DNA from: Desmodus rotundus
Taxonomy: Eukaryota; Chordata; Mammalia; Chiroptera; Phyllostomidae
Direction of reading: 5' to 3'
DNA: 64,000 bases
Assembly (NCBI RefSeq): GCF_022682495.2
Contig: NC_071390.1
Location: forward strand, 105,386,294 to 105,450,293
The notes below the pieces were generated by a model. That model saw only the letters and a list, made by a program, of their open reading frames with translations. It had not been told where the DNA came from and did not search any database. The translations under genes and the position numbers were made by a program. Position 1 is the stretch's first letter, and each line of letters begins with the position of its first letter. Shown piece after piece: positions 47,287 to 60,748 of this stretch.

Positions 47287-48004
47287 CTGCCTATTTTACT
47301 TTTTAAGATTGTTTTATTAGGAAGGGCCCAACAGGTCAGAGATGTTAAACTGCACAGCGATAAACTATAATATGCAGTGGTTTGTGATGAAGGGTTACTC
47401 TCAGCTGGCTGTGGCTGGGGCCACTCAGGTGGCCCAGTGGCTGGTGTGGGCATAGGAGGCAGTTTCAGGATGAGCACCTCGAGTTATACTGATTTCACTA
47501 ACGTCACTCTGAGCTGGAGCTGAACAAAGGTCTCGGTGGAGCCAGGTGCTGTTCATGTAGGTTCACAAGGGAAACCCTAAAATAAGGGTCTTTTTGCCAC
47601 CCAAGCTGTTTCAGACATATCAGTGAATGAATTAACCATTATTTTCTGTGTTTTCAAACCTTTTACTTGGTTTCTGTCAGAAGGGTTACATTTTCGCATA
47701 TGTTCAAAGGCGTCTTCTGGAACAGGCCTGAGAGTTTGGGGTGTGGGGGTAGTTTTGAGTAGAGAGAGAACTGGTGGAATGAGATCACTGCCCCTTGATC
47801 CTTCCTCAGACTGGCTGATTCTTCCTGGTCCTTAAAGATTCCTCTCTAGTTTTCACCCATCATCTCTCAGTAGCCCTCTGGACCCTGAACAATTTTTGTC
47901 ACTCTCTCCAGCAAGATTCTCTATGTACACACACCAGTCATAGAAAACCAGGTTTCTGTCCTTCTCAACAATACATTTATTAATTTCCCTTCCTCCCATA
48001 CAAT

Positions 48005-48110
48005 GAGCGGCTCTGAGACGGGGGCCAGAGAGGTGCTGCAGTCATCTCTGTTCTTCACGCCCAGCATGGTGCTGGGTGTCCCATGGCCATTCAGTGCACG
48101 TCTTTGCAAA
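48005..48110 (+). mobile_element. L2-like LINE 3' fragment
   Basis: CATCTCTGTTCTTCACGCCCAGCATGGTGCTGGG followed by CCATTCAGTGCACG fits the sense L2 3' terminus. Decayed and short. Confidence 0.4.
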
Positions 48111-48189
48111 GAAGCGAAGGAAGGTTGTTTTCAGTAATTGGGGCTACTTTTCTGGGTAAAACAAGATGACAGGAAGAGCCCTCAGAATT

Positions 48190-48650
48190 TATTCATCCTG
48201 CATAACAGAAACTTTGCCCCCCTTGACCATCAGCTCCCTATTTCCCCCTCCCCTGAGACCTTGGTAACCACCATTTTATTCTTTCCTTCTATGAGTCTAT
48301 TTTAAGTTCCTTATATAAGTAAGATCCTAGAGCATTTATTTTTCTCTGTATGACTTATTTCACTTAGCATAATGCTCTCAAGGTCCATTCACGTTGTCAG
48401 AAATGTCAGGATTTTCATCTTTTTTATGGCTGAATAAGATTCCACTGTACATCTTCTACACCACATCTTTTTCATCCATTCATGCATCCATGGACACTTA
48501 CATTGTTTCCGTGTCTTAGCTGTTGTAATTAATGCTGCAATGAACATGGGGGTGCAGGTATCTCTTTGAGGTCCTGATTTAAATTCCTTTGACAGACATC
48601 CAGAAGTAGAATTATACTGCTTCATGGGCATATACATATCCTCAAGCTCA
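48190..48650 (-). mobile_element. LINE-1 3' region, antisense, older
   Basis: Reverse complement of L1: CTTGGTAACCACCATTTTATTC, TGTATGACTTATTTCACTTAGCATAATG, CATTCATGCATCCATGGACAC and TGCTGCAATGAACATGGGGG. More diverged from the 33-kb copy in its 3' part, so probably an older subfamily. The minus-strand frame of 82 codons (48389-48637) is a broken piece of ORF2 end. Confidence 0.8.
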
Positions 48651-50229
48651 TAGAGTTATATATATTAAATATGAACTGATTTTTATGTGTCAAAAATAAG
48701 TTGTATCTTTTGTTTATTTGTAAAGTTGCAAAGTTCTAAACCCTACCAGAAAAACAGCTGAAGCAGGAGAAATAGGAAGGCTCTTTCTCCGTGGGCTGGC
48801 TTTTCTTCTAAAAGGCTGAGAAAAGTCACACATCAGTGACTCTCAGAGTCCATTTTTCAGGCCCAGATTTAAAAAAACTGCACGTTAAAAGCAGCTGATC
48901 TTTCCTTTTCTCTTCGGACCTTCAGCGTGCTGGAAGCCCATAAATCAGTGTGTGCTCCCAGTCGCTGCTAGAATCTACATTCCTTGGTTCCTCATTCAAC
49001 TTACTCTTAGAACATATAATTTAGGACACCAGACAGTAGCTGTATATTTGATCCAAGGGGCAAATTCACTCTTATTCCTTTGGAAATCATCTGTCGAGAT
49101 GGTATCCTCTTTCTAGTAATTGATTTTCTCCCCTTTGCAGTTTCACCAATCAAGACCTACAGTGAACGTCTCATTCCCCCCACATCAATTAAACCGAGGG
49201 TCTTACAAGGTAAGGACTTTGCTTCCTTCCTTATCTTCTCCACCCTTGTCTTAAACACACCCCTGTCCTCTCTCTCCTTGAAACAAGACTCTGTCCTCCT
49301 GTGACATTCTTAAGACAGGAATATGACATGTACATTAGGCTGAAGGAAGGGAGAAAAAAAAATTTTGCCTTTGGTGTAATTTCAGCCCAGAAGTATAGGA
49401 TTCATTCTAGACGACCTTAGCTCAAGGTGACTTGATATATTTTCACAGCAATGAGATTTTTTTTGTGTATGTGTATGTGTCTTTCATCCACTCTTTCCCT
49501 CCTGGGAGAAACCCTGGCAGTGGTCAGCAAACAAAGAAGACAGAGCTCTGGCAATGCCTGGTCCTCCCACTGCCCTGGAAGTGGGTTCTATCAGGCCCAG
49601 AGGCCAGAAGGACCTCCTCCCCATCTTTTTTTCTGTTTCCCCACTGCACTGAGCAATGCCTGTCTCCAATAGCACAAGAAATTAAGATCCACTTATCAGA
49701 GGGCTACAGGGTGTGTTGAGATTCCTCAACCCACCCTATGGAAATTGCAGTGGTGTGTTCAGTATTTGATTACTCTACCCCTCCTTAGGGACTAGTGGTG
49801 TCCTTTCTCTCATGAGATTTCCATCTGTTCATTAGGCTCTGTGAAGTATTATTTGTAGCACCCACTGTATCACCTCAGACGCTGACTCTGAGATGGAGAT
49901 TTGCATGCTGGTGCATCTTAGGAAGGCTCTGAGGGTCAATTGCTGGCAGAACAAAGGAGGCAGGAGTGGGGAGCTGGCTGTAGTGCAACTGACAGGGAGT
50001 GAGGGAGCCGGGGTGTCCTGAATCACGGTGAGTGATCAGGTTTTCCTACTACTTGGGCAAGGCACTGCTCCATCAAGTGGGAACTGTTAGCTGCCCACGC
50101 CCTTGGAGGCTGGGGGCACCCTTGGCATCCATTAAAATAACCACCAGTGAAAACCCATAATAAAGTAGAAGGTGTTCATTAAATTTTGTTGATATAAAGG
50201 CTTTAGAACAGTGCTAGCAATTGTTCAGT
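48651..50229. other. unique non-coding DNA
   Basis: No gene; frames of up to 95 codons lack domains. No repeat that I can name. Confidence 0.4.
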
Positions 50230-50410
50230 AGATATCACCTATTAATATTATTCATCTTTACAATGCTAAAGTAGCCACTGTCATTGTCTTGATTTATAGA
50301 AAATCAAAACTGAAAGACATTAAATCACTTGTCCAAATCATGAGCCAGTATTACAGCCTGGTTTGTGTGAACTTAGAGACCGTATGACTAACAGCTAGAT
50401 AATCCTGCCT
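50230..50410 (+). mobile_element. MIR-like SINE remnant
   Basis: CACTTGTCCAAATCATGAGCCAG and the preceding TAGAAAATCAAAACTGAAAGACATTAAAT resemble sense MIR (AGATGAGGAAACTGAGGC.. CTTGCCCAAGGTCACA..). Heavily decayed. Confidence 0.45.
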
Positions 50411-50619
50411 GAGGCTCTGAACTCAAACCAGAGGTCAGAACAACCAGCCACCTGTTTTTTTTTTTTAATGTGTCTGTTTTATTTATGTATATATTTCTTT
50501 TACTTTTATAACCAGCTAACAATGGGTTTTACATTTATTTTTTGCATTTTAAATGATTATCTAAGTGCCTACACAATATCTTGATTTTACTTCTTGTCCT
50601 GTTAAGGCCTAAACTATTC

Positions 50620-52320
50620 ATTGTACTATCTGACCTTGAGAAAGACTTTGCTGAATTCTTTTAAACTATCGGGTTGTAGTAGGTGGTTGGTATTGAAACC
50701 TTGTCTAAATTAATGAGTGTCTGAAATTTGGGTGAAAGCCATTGATAATGAGGCGTGAGCAGGTTAACGCACATTTCACTTTAGCATACTGGAGTTAATC
50801 AATCACGGCCCATACTGATTAAATGACTTTTAGCAAATGTATAGATTTTCAGAATTATGAAGGGTCTAATGTCGGCTCAGCAGGATGTGTATGGCAGAGA
50901 TAAGAATAACTTTGCAATAATTCTAATATCTCAAGAATAGAAATGTGAGGAAGGAGGAATGTGCAAGGAAAGGCAATTACAATTACAATAAGGTAGCAAT
51001 ATAGTTATTTGGAAATCTTTAGGCAAAATAAGCATTGACCATAACTAAATATGTGTCCTGTGTGTTCATCGGTTAATTAAAACCATTCCATAAATTTTTA
51101 AGCAAAAATATGAATTTTATGATTCTTCAACAGGATGTCTTTACAATTTTTTTTCTATTTGTATCATTACAATTTTGATGCTGATATCCATTAAGGCATT
51201 CATGAAACCCAAACATTACCTGTAATTTCAAAGTGAAACTTGAAAGTCGGCTGCTGCAACAGTCGGGAGTAATTTGCTTAGAATTTCAAGGAACACAGTG
51301 CAGCCAGCTCAAACAAAAGAGACTTTTAAAGCAGGTGTTCCTCTTAATGAATGTTGATTTGAGTCATCCATTAACACGTAAGTGTATCCAGGTTCCCATG
51401 CTGTAATCTTGCTCGTCCATGAGCTGAAATTTGATGGGTAGTTATCTTCTGGTACAGTCTTCAAAGGCAGAGTTGAGTAGACATGTTTTTTATTAGCTGG
51501 TTTCTGTCATTTTATGATTAGAACACGATGCTTTCGTGTGCAAAGCTAATAGCAAGATAAGCCACAGCAGTGAGCGGTATTATGCGGGAGAACAGTGTGC
51601 CAGGGGTTAACCATGCTCAGCAGCACTGATAGACTCGAGGAGTTTATTTCTCCAGGCTTACAAATTTGATTACTATAGAGTACAAAGCTATTAAAAATAT
51701 GACCTTTCTATTTTTCATACCTTGGCAAAAAGCCAGATAATAACTTTGTTTGACTTGGTTAGTATGATAGAGTGCTTATTCAGATGGAAATAAAATGACT
51801 TTTCTTTACTGGAAATTATACCTTGAAGTCTAAATGTCCATCATCGATATAACACAGACAGACACGTTAATTCAGGCCTGAAAGCAGCCAGAGCTGTTAA
51901 GGAGAGAAGTACAGCGTTTCCATCTTCTGGAGGGAAATGCATATTTTTGTACAGATATCATCAACTTAAAATGGCGAAAGGTAAAACTACTGTTTTAGGA
52001 TAAGTAAAGTAAAAAAGTTGACTACACTGTATTACCAGAATATTAAAATGAGGCTTAATTGCATTTTTAAAACCAAAATAAATAATATTTTTCCTTAAAC
52101 CATTGCTTTGTCCTTGGGACTTTTAAACCAGGCAAAGTAAACACTTATGGACACTGTCCCAGGTGTTAATTTGAACATTATAAAATACAAAAAAGCAATG
52201 ATTTAATTTTTAAAATGAAAGATTAATTTTTGAAAGTTAAACCCTGCAAGTGTTGCTATCTGAGTTTATAATGAGTGAGAGAAAATGTTGAGATTTTGTT
52301 GCTTAGCTGCCACGAGTAAG
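50620..52320. promoter_or_regulatory. long repeat-free AT-rich block, candidate conserved non-coding region
   Basis: About 1.7 kb with no recognised repeat, almost no open frames of 60 codons or more, and many homeodomain/POU-like words such as GGTTAATTAAAACC, AAAGCTAATAGCAAG and CTCTTAATGAATG. In a window so loaded with insertions, this long repeat-free run is notable. Function as an enhancer cluster is inference; no coding potential seen. Confidence 0.3.
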
Positions 52321-55019
52321 ATAGGAAATAGATTCCCTCAGTGTGTGTTCACAGGGAGAAAATGTGTCTATTTCAGCATTTCATAGAAGAATTTTACTGA
52401 AATACCCATTTTCTTTTGGGTGCAGACAAATAACCAGGACTCTAAGGTGGATGAGTTCTTTTCTTTCATGGTAACTGACCCACGATGTGGGCCCCGTTTA
52501 TGTCTCCATCTACTGAGAGGAGGGTGTGGTAGAATGGCTAAAAACAACAAAAAGAATAGTTTTTTCCCCTGAGGCCTAATATTTCATTTATTTTTAATTT
52601 TTTTTGCTATTAGAAAATGATGCAAAATGGAAATGGGGAACTGGTGTAAATGAGGGTTTTAAAAGGAATCAGGAGGTGCCCTGTGCTGCCCACTCTCCCT
52701 TGCGGTCCAGCGTTGCTTGCCACACTGCACTGCCCCTGCTGTTGACACCTATGGATTTGCCTTCCTTTCCTGTGATGCCCTGCTGGCAACAGCATACATG
52801 GACTTTGAGATTGTCCACAGCCAGAGTAGCCCATGCCTCTCCTCTGACCATGGAAAACATTTTCCTAGGGAGGAAGTGCCATCTCCAGCTCAGACCCTGG
52901 GACTCACTGCACATCAGCCAGCAGCCCTTGACCTGGAAGCACTATGGAGTGGACCCTTCAGGGACAGAGTTCTCAGAGTAGGAATGCATAGGTCTAGGAA
53001 CTGAGGCAGGGTGGGAAGGTGAGTGTGACCCCTCTCTCTATTACACCTCACATAAAAAGGTTGTTTTTTTCCTATTCCTACAACCTCGAGCAAGGGGCAT
53101 TGAAGATGATATTGACCAAAGGAAGTATACTTCCACCAGAGAAGACGTACACAGTCTCTTTAAATAGGAAGCTAAGATAGCATCATGGGCATTTCTACCT
53201 CCTCAGTCCCTGAACCACTGGGCAGAGAGGTCATTTTCCTGAATGCCCCCACCCAGTGGGGTGAGGATGCTGGAAACACAAATTTACTACTGCTTAGATG
53301 TCTATTGAGTTTGCCCCTGGGAAAATGTGACCACCCAATTAGGACAGTCCACCGAGGAGGGGATCCCACTGGAATAAAGGTTTGGGTGACCCCATCAGTT
53401 AAAATAGAAGTCTAACCAGCTAAAATAAATAAAAGTTTAAAACAATAATATACATTTTACTAAGTTGGTAGAAGAAAGAAGTGACAATTATACACTTAGA
53501 CTTCGTAATCTGCTTCAGCAGTGAGGACTGTGGCAGCTATATTTTATGCTGATTAATTACACCCTTCCTACCATTTTTCTTGCCACCATATAGGAAAGAC
53601 ACTGATGGCAGCTTACATTTCAATAGAGGATCCCAGAAGGAGTGTGCAATCATCGTTCAAAAATACTTCTGCTGGTGGAGCTCTATGTTTCTCTTGTGTT
53701 GGGAACTTGACTGTTTCATCTGGAACCAACCACCCCCTCCCCCCAAAAACCCAGTACAAAACAAAAAAATGAATGAGGGTCAGAAGGAATGAACATTGCT
53801 GGGTGGTCTCCATCTGCCTGTTCAGATGCCATCTCTGCCTTGCTCTGCTACACATTCTGACAAATTGACCTCTAAGGATTGTATCACCTCTGGATTCTGT
53901 TGGTTTCAGCCAATTGGCACTGGCAGGCCTATTTCAGAGGGTGGGAGGAGAGCACTGTTTTGTTTTGTTTGTTTGTTTTTTGACAGCCTCTGTTGAGCAG
54001 TTACTATGTTCCTTCCTCTAAGTTCATGACATCTCTTGAATGGCTCTTCTCCCTCTGTGACAGATCTCTCTGAGTTCACATAACAGCTCCCTCCCTTTCC
54101 CTGCAGCAATGGCTTCTGTCTAGTCTATTACATGTTCTAGATGTTGGCTATCCCCATAGTTCCCTTAACATTATCAACATCTTTAAGAACAGTCTCTTTA
54201 TTACATTTTCTTATTTACCCTTTTGAGTATGACGTCTATTTCCCACCCAAACTGGTACTCCTAAGTTCTAGTCTTTGTTCTAACATATGCCTATAGGTTA
54301 ATCATATAATTTTTCATAGATTTGAAGAAAAATGGGCTTATAAGTGAGCTTTCTTCATTTAAGATCTTATGATTCTAGATTTATTAAAAAATACCCACCA
54401 ATATTGCTATCATCCCTTTACTTCCATTCAACAAATAAAAATTATAATTGTTTGTTGGATATTATAATATTTAATTTTACCAGCTATTAAAATAAGTCCT
54501 TAATAGTAACAAATTAAGAAAATGAGAAGATTCTATCAATCTTGAAAACCCATATATCTATAGGAAATGTTGATAAATTCCATCAGTAAATTTTGCCATC
54601 ATTTCTCAAAGTCATTTTTACCTCTAACAAGTTATTTTTTCCAGGTACCAATGTCACTAATTTAAATTACCTTGTCAGTAAGGTCATCTTCCAAGGTTGA
54701 GGAAGTTAAAATCTGTGACTTGGTGATTATCAGTTGTTCAATGAATTAAATACATAAGATAAAAGCTTTGTTTTAGTAGAAAGAACACTGCGGCAGCTTC
54801 AACAACAACAACGAAATTAAAACCACTAAAAGTAAATTGCAGGCCAGACTTCTGGTAATGGTCAGTTGAAGAAATAATCACATCATCCCATCAGAAAACA
54901 ACTACTCGCTGCAGCTGGTGGAGGTTCTGCCAGCTTAGGACAAGCTGTGAGCACTGGAGCCTCTTGGCTGTACTCAGTGCCTTACTTGACATGAAGCAAC
55001 GAGTGATGTGAAATAGTAA
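52321..55019. other. unique non-coding DNA
   Basis: Overlapping frames at 52604-53004 reach 125 codons but show no family resemblance, and both strands are open, which argues for composition rather than coding. The rest is AT-rich with no gene. Confidence 0.4.
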
Positions 55020-57660
55020 CAAAGGAATCAAGGAGCACACTCAGTCATTCAAAGAAAGACCCAAGGGGAAAAAGGCAAGAGACCAATGGAAAACAAATAA
55101 CAAAGTGACAAAAGTAAGTCCAACCCTATCAATAATTGCATTAAAAATAAATGGTCTAAACACCCAAATTTTAAAAGGCAGAGATTATAAGATAGACAAA
55201 TAAAAGTAATTTAACTATATGTTGTCTACAATATACACACACCATAGATTCAAATATAAGTTAAAAGTAAAAAAATAAAAGAATACATACCATATAAACA
55301 GTAACCCCAAGAAAACTACATTTGTTATATTATTAATTGACTGACAATTTGATGGAAAATTAGCAAGTATATAGAAGACTTAATGGTATAAACCAACTCA
55401 ACCTAATTGACAGATACAGCCATTTTATGTAATAACTGCAGAGTACATAGTGTATTCAAGTACAAATAAAACATTTGCAATGTAGACAACATAAAACAAA
55501 TTTTATAAATTTAACAAAATTAAAATCATACAATATATTTTCTCTGACCACATATAATTAAATAGAAAATCAACAAGAGATAGAAATCTGAAAAATCTTC
55601 AGATATTTAGAAGTGAAATAATGCACTTCTAAATAACTCATAAATCACTGAGAAGATCACAAGGGGCATTAGAAAATACATTGAATTGAATGAAAGCAAA
55701 ATTATCATATGTCAAAATTCATGAGGTACAACTAAGATATTATTTACTGGGCAATTCATATCTTTAAATATTGCTATTAGAAAAGAAAAAAGGTCCCCAA
55801 TCAGTAAGCTAAGCTTCCATCTGAAGAAAGTGGAAAGAGCAGAGCAAAATAAAGACATAATAAAGATTAGAGCAGAAATCAATAAAATAGAAAATAAACA
55901 AAAACCAAATAAAATGGACAAATCTTTAGGTAGACTGACCAAAAAACAAAAATAGAAAAAGACACAAGGCACAGATTACCAAAATCAGGAATAAAAAAGG
56001 AACATTACCACCTATAGGAATTAGAAGGAATATAAGGGAGTGTTGCGGACATTTTTATGCCTCAAATAGAGAAAAACTTAGATTAACTGGGGAAAAACCT
56101 GGAAATGCACATATTTCCAAAAGTGAATAAATAAGAAATAGATTATCTGAATAGATCTATAATAAGTAACAAAGTTAAATTAATAATTAATGACTTTTTC
56201 ACAGAGAAAAGCTGATGCTCAGATGGCGTCACTGGTGAATTTATTAAATATTGAAAAAAAATAATAGCAATCTTTACAAACCCACAGGGGGAAGAAACTG
56301 CCACCTCATTCAATAGTTGATATCAGTGTTATACTGATATCAGTGTTATACTGATATCAAACACAAAGATTAGACCAAAAAGAGAAGTACAGACCAATAT
56401 CCCTTATGAGTATAAACACAAAAACTGCTAACAAAATATTAGCACACAGATTCCAGCATGGTGTTAAAAGAAGGTGCTTGTCAAAGCTCTATAAGATTTA
56501 TGCCTGAAATGCAATGTTAGTTTAAAATATAAAAAATTAGTTAATCTACTGCACTAAGTTATCAAATAAAGGTCAACAACTGATCATCAAAATGAGTACA
56601 GAAAAAAGCTATTTGACAAAAACCCAATTTCCATTCATGACCAAAATCTCTCAGCAACTATGAGTAGAAGGGAAATTTCTCAATTTCAAAAAGGGCGTCT
56701 ATGAAACACCCACAACTAATGTCATACTTAATCATGAATAAAGGACTACTTTCTCCTAAGCTCAAGAATAAGGAAAGAATGTCTATTTTCACACATCAAT
56801 TTAACATTATATTTTTGGTTCTAGCTAGTGTGATAATACAACAAAAACCTCCAATCAAACAAATAAATAAAGGCATCCAACATGGAAGAAAAATAAAAAC
56901 TGTGTTATTTTCAGCTGACATTATTGTCTATGTAGAAAACATGATGGAATTTATAGAAAAGATACTAGAACTAAAAAGTGATTTTTACAACTTCAGGGTG
57001 CAAAATTGATATAAACACATCAATCATATATTACTGGTAACAAACAATCTAAAAATGAAAATAAGAAAATAGTTTTATTCATAAGCACATCAAAAATAAT
57101 TAGAAACAAAGTTAAAAGAAGTAAAAGACATTCTGGAATCTATGAAACATGTTGAGAGATTTTAAAGATCTAAATAAATAAAGAGACATTCCATGTCTGC
57201 AAATTAAAAGACTCAGCAATGTAAAGGTAGCATTTCTTCCCAAATTGATCTATGGATTCAATGCAATCCCTGTCAAATCCCAGAACACTTCAATTTTTGT
57301 AGAAAATAAGAAGCAATCCTGAAATGTATATGGAAATACAAAGACCTAGTAGGCAAAACAATTTTGCAAAATAAGAACAAATTTGGAAAACGTTCACTAT
57401 CTGATTTCAAAACTTACTCTAAAGGTACAGTGATCTAGATTAATTGAACTGAATTGAGAGTTCAAAAGTGAATGCTTACATTCATGGAAAGAAATTTCTA
57501 CAAAAGTACCAAAACATTTCAATGCACAAAGGATGTCTTTTCAACAGCTGGTTCTGGGACAATTGTATAATCACATTCAAAGAAATGTTCTAAGATTTTA
57601 CCTCACACCACACACAAATATCAACTAAAATGGATTATAGATGCAAACATTTAAAATTTC
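55020..57660 (+). mobile_element. outer (oldest) LINE-1, ORF2 part, interrupted
   Basis: Sense L1 ORF2 remnant running from the endonuclease-RT linker (ATGGTCTAAACACCC near 55153) through the RT domain and towards the C-terminus (CTAAAATGGATTATAGATGC near 57625). The longest open piece is 102 codons at 56701-57009. At the RT catalytic site the expected FADD reads FSAD (codons 56908-56919), so one catalytic aspartate is lost. It is full of stops. Its 3' end resumes at 60749-61640 after a nested insertion. The 3' end style suggests an L1M-age element. Confidence 0.8.
56318..56359. repeat. 17-bp tandem duplication inside outer L1
   Basis: TGATATCAGTGTTATAC repeats exactly at 56318-56334 and 56335-56351, followed by a partial third copy TGATATCA (56352-56359). 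Confidence 0.9.
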
Positions 57661-59340
57661 TGAAGTATCCTAATTCCAAAACCAGATAAAGACACTACAA
57701 AAAAGAGAAAATTATAGGCCAATATCCATGATGAACACAGATTGTAAAATCCTCGACAAAATATTAGGAAACCAAATACAGCAATGCATCGAAAAGATTA
57801 TACACAATGATCAAGGGGGTTTATTTTGGGAATGCAAGGTTTGTACAATATTCACAAATCAATAAATATGATCCACCACATGAACAAAAGGAATGATAAA
57901 AACCACATAATCTATCAATAGATGCAGAAAAAGCATTTGCTAAAATCCAGCACCCATTTATGATAAAAGCTATCAGCAAAGTGGGAATAAAGGGAGCATA
58001 CCTAAACATTATAAAGGCCATTACAAACTCACTGCCAGTATCATACTCAATGAGCAAAATGACAAGCATTCCTTGTAAGATTGGAAACAAGATAGAGATG
58101 TCTGCTTTCTTCTCTTTTTTTCAACATAGTAGTGGAAGTCCTAGCCAGAGCAATCAGACAAGAATAAGGAATAAAAGGCATACAAATTGTACAGGAAGTA
58201 GTAAAACTGTCTTTATTTGCAGATGACATGATACTGTACATAGAGAACCCCAAAGATTCCACCAAGAAACTACTAGAACTGACAAATGAATTCAGCAAAG
58301 TAGCAGTATACAAAATTAATATCCAGAAATAGTTTGCATTTTTATATGCCAATAATGAACTAACAGAAAAAGAAATTAAGGAAACAATCCCCTTCACAAT
58401 TGCTCCAAAAAGAATCAAATACTTAGGAATAAGCCTAACCATGGATATAAAAGACCTCTACTCAGAAAATTATAAGACACTGAAGAAAGAAATTGAAGAA
58501 GATAGAAATAAGTGGAAGCACATGCCCTGTTCATGAATAGGAAGAATTAGCATCATTAAAATGTCCATACTACCCAAAGCAATCTATATATAGTTTCAAT
58601 GTAATTCCTATCAAGATTCTAATGACATATTTCACAGAACTAGAACAAATATTTCAAAAATTTATATGGAACCATAAAAGGTCCTGCGTAGCAACAAGCA
58701 ATTCTGAGAAAGAACAAAGTTGGAGGAATCATGCTACCCAATATCAAACTATACTAGAAGGCCATAGTAATCAAAGCAGCATGGTACTGGCATAAAAAAG
58801 ACAAATAGATCAATGGAACAGAATAGAGAGCCCAGAAATAAACCCACACCTTTATAGTCAATTAATATTCAACAGAGGAAGTAAGCACATAAAATGGGCT
58901 ATAGATAGTATATTCAATAAATGGTGTTGGGAAAATTGGACAGATATGTGCAGAAAAATGAAACTAGACTACCTTATTATACCACGCAAAGAATAAATTC
59001 GAAATGGATTAAAGACTTAAATGTTACACACAAAACCATTAAAAATCCTAGAAGAAAACATAAGCAGTAAAATCTTGGACATAGCTTGTAGCAATATTTT
59101 ACCAGATATATCTCCTCAGGCAAGGGAAACAAAAGGAAAAAATAAACAAATGGGACCATATCAAACTAAAAAGTTTTTGCACAGCATATGAAAACATCAA
59201 CATAATAAAAAGACAGCCCACAGAATGGGAGAACATATTCACCAATACATCTGATTAAGAGGTTAATATCCAAAATTTATAAAGAACTTACAAAACTCAA
59301 GACCAAAAAACCAAACATCCCAATTAAAAAATGGGCAAAG
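57661..59340 (+). mobile_element. middle LINE-1, ORF2 part, interrupted
   Basis: Sense L1 ORF2 starting just before the RT domain (TTCCAAAACCAGATAAAGAC) and therefore 5'-truncated. The RT motif FADD is intact at 58216-58227, but in-frame stops follow at 58330-58332 (TAG) and 58534-58536 (TGA), so the protein is dead. It continues to the ORF2 C-terminus (AAAGTTTTTGCACAGC near 59170), is cut at 59340 by a third L1, and resumes at 59926. It sits inside the outer L1. Confidence 0.85.
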
Positions 59341-59925
59341 GCTTTGACCCAGCAATTCTGTTGCTGGCATTACACCCTAAGAACCCTGAAACACCAATCC
59401 AAAAGAACCTGTGCACCCCAGTGTTCATAGCAGCACAATTTACAATAGCCAAGTACTAGAAGCAACCTAAGTGCCCATCAGCAAATGAGTGGATCAAAAA
59501 ACTGTGGTACATTTACACAATGGAATTCGACGCAGCAGAGAGAAAGAAGGAGCTTATACCCTTTCAACAGCATGGATGGAACTGGAGAGCATTATGCTAA
59601 GTGAAATAAGCCAGGCAGTGAGGGACAAATACCATATGATCTCACCTTTAACTGGAACATAATCAACAAAAGAAAAAAGCAAACAAAATATAACCAGAGA
59701 CATTGAAATTAAGAACAATGTAACAATAGCCAGAGGGGAGTGGGGAGGGGGCAGTGGGGAGAGGGGTTTATAGGAGCTACTATAAAGGACAGATGAACAA
59801 AATCAAGGGGGAGGGTGGAGGTGGAGGAGGGAGATGGGACTGGCTGGGGTGGGGTGGAGGGATGGGGAGAAAATGCAGACAACTGTAACTGAATAACAAT
59901 AAAAATTAAAAAAAAATGGGTAAAG
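59341..59925 (+). mobile_element. inner (youngest) LINE-1 3' fragment with TSD
   Basis: A 5'-truncated L1 of about 570 bp: ORF2 end (TTTGACCCAGCAATTCTGTT), a G-rich 3' UTR near 59735-59870, AACTGTAACTGAATAACAAT and poly(A). Flanks AAAAAATGGGCAAAG (59326-59340) and AAAAAATGGGTAAAG (59911-59925) are a 15-bp target duplication with one mismatch. Its 3' UTR differs from that of the middle L1, so it is another subfamily. Confidence 0.9.
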
Positions 59926-60748
59926 GACCTGAATAGACATTTCTCCAAAGGTTACATACAGATAGCCAATAGATATATGAAAAGAAGCTTAACATCAGTA
60001 ATCATCAGAGAGATGCAAAGTAAAACCACAGTGAGATATCACCTCACACGTGTCAGAATGGCCATCATCAGTAAGTGAACAAACAACAAGTGCTGGCAAG
60101 GATTTGGAGAAAGGGGAACCCTTTTGCACTATTGGTGAGAATGGAGATTGGTGCAGCCACTGTGGAACGCAGTATGGAGATACCTCAAAAAATTAAAAAT
60201 GGATCTGCCTTTTGACCCAGCAGCATTCCCAGTTCTGGGAATATATCCAAAGGAATGCAAAACAATACTTCAAAAGAACATAAACACACTAATGTTCATT
60301 GCAGCATTATTTACAATTGCCAGGAAGTAAAAGCAGCCCAAGTGTCCATCAGTAGATGAGTGGATAAAACTATGGGACGTTTACACAATGGAATACCACT
60401 CATCCATAAAAAGGAATAAAATTTTACCTTTGCAACAGTAGGGACAAACCTGGAGAACATTATGTGAAGTGAAATAGGCCAGTCAGAGAAAGATAAACAC
60501 CATATGATCTCACTCACATGTGGAATCTAATGAACAAACCGAACTAACAAGCAAAATAGAGGCAGACTCGTAGAGAGAGAGCAGGACGACAGCTAAGGAG
60601 GGGAGAGTGGGGAGTGGAGGGGTTGAGCAAAAAGTAAAAAGGACTCATGGACATGGACAATACTGTGGTGATTGTGGGGATGGGGGCAGGGGAGTGTAAG
60701 ACGACTAAAAAGTAATGGAAAAAATGCAATAAAACTAAAAAAAAAGAA
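59926..60748 (+). mobile_element. middle LINE-1, 3' part
   Basis: Continues the ORF2 C-terminus directly after the inner L1 (GGACCTGAATAGACATTTCT), then the end of ORF2 and a bat-type 3' UTR with AGGACTCATGGACATGGACA near 60640, ending AATGCAATAAAACT plus poly(A). The 60-codon frame at 60148-60330 is ORF2 remnant. Confidence 0.85.

Noticed and set aside
52604..53004. Overlapping frames of 74-125 codons as a possible exon or retrogene
   Set aside because: Both strands are open, no protein family is recognisable, and no poly(A) or target duplication marks a retrocopy.
56701..57009. Open frame of 102 codons as an independent gene
   Set aside because: It is the RT region of the decayed outer L1; the catalytic motif is altered and stops surround it.
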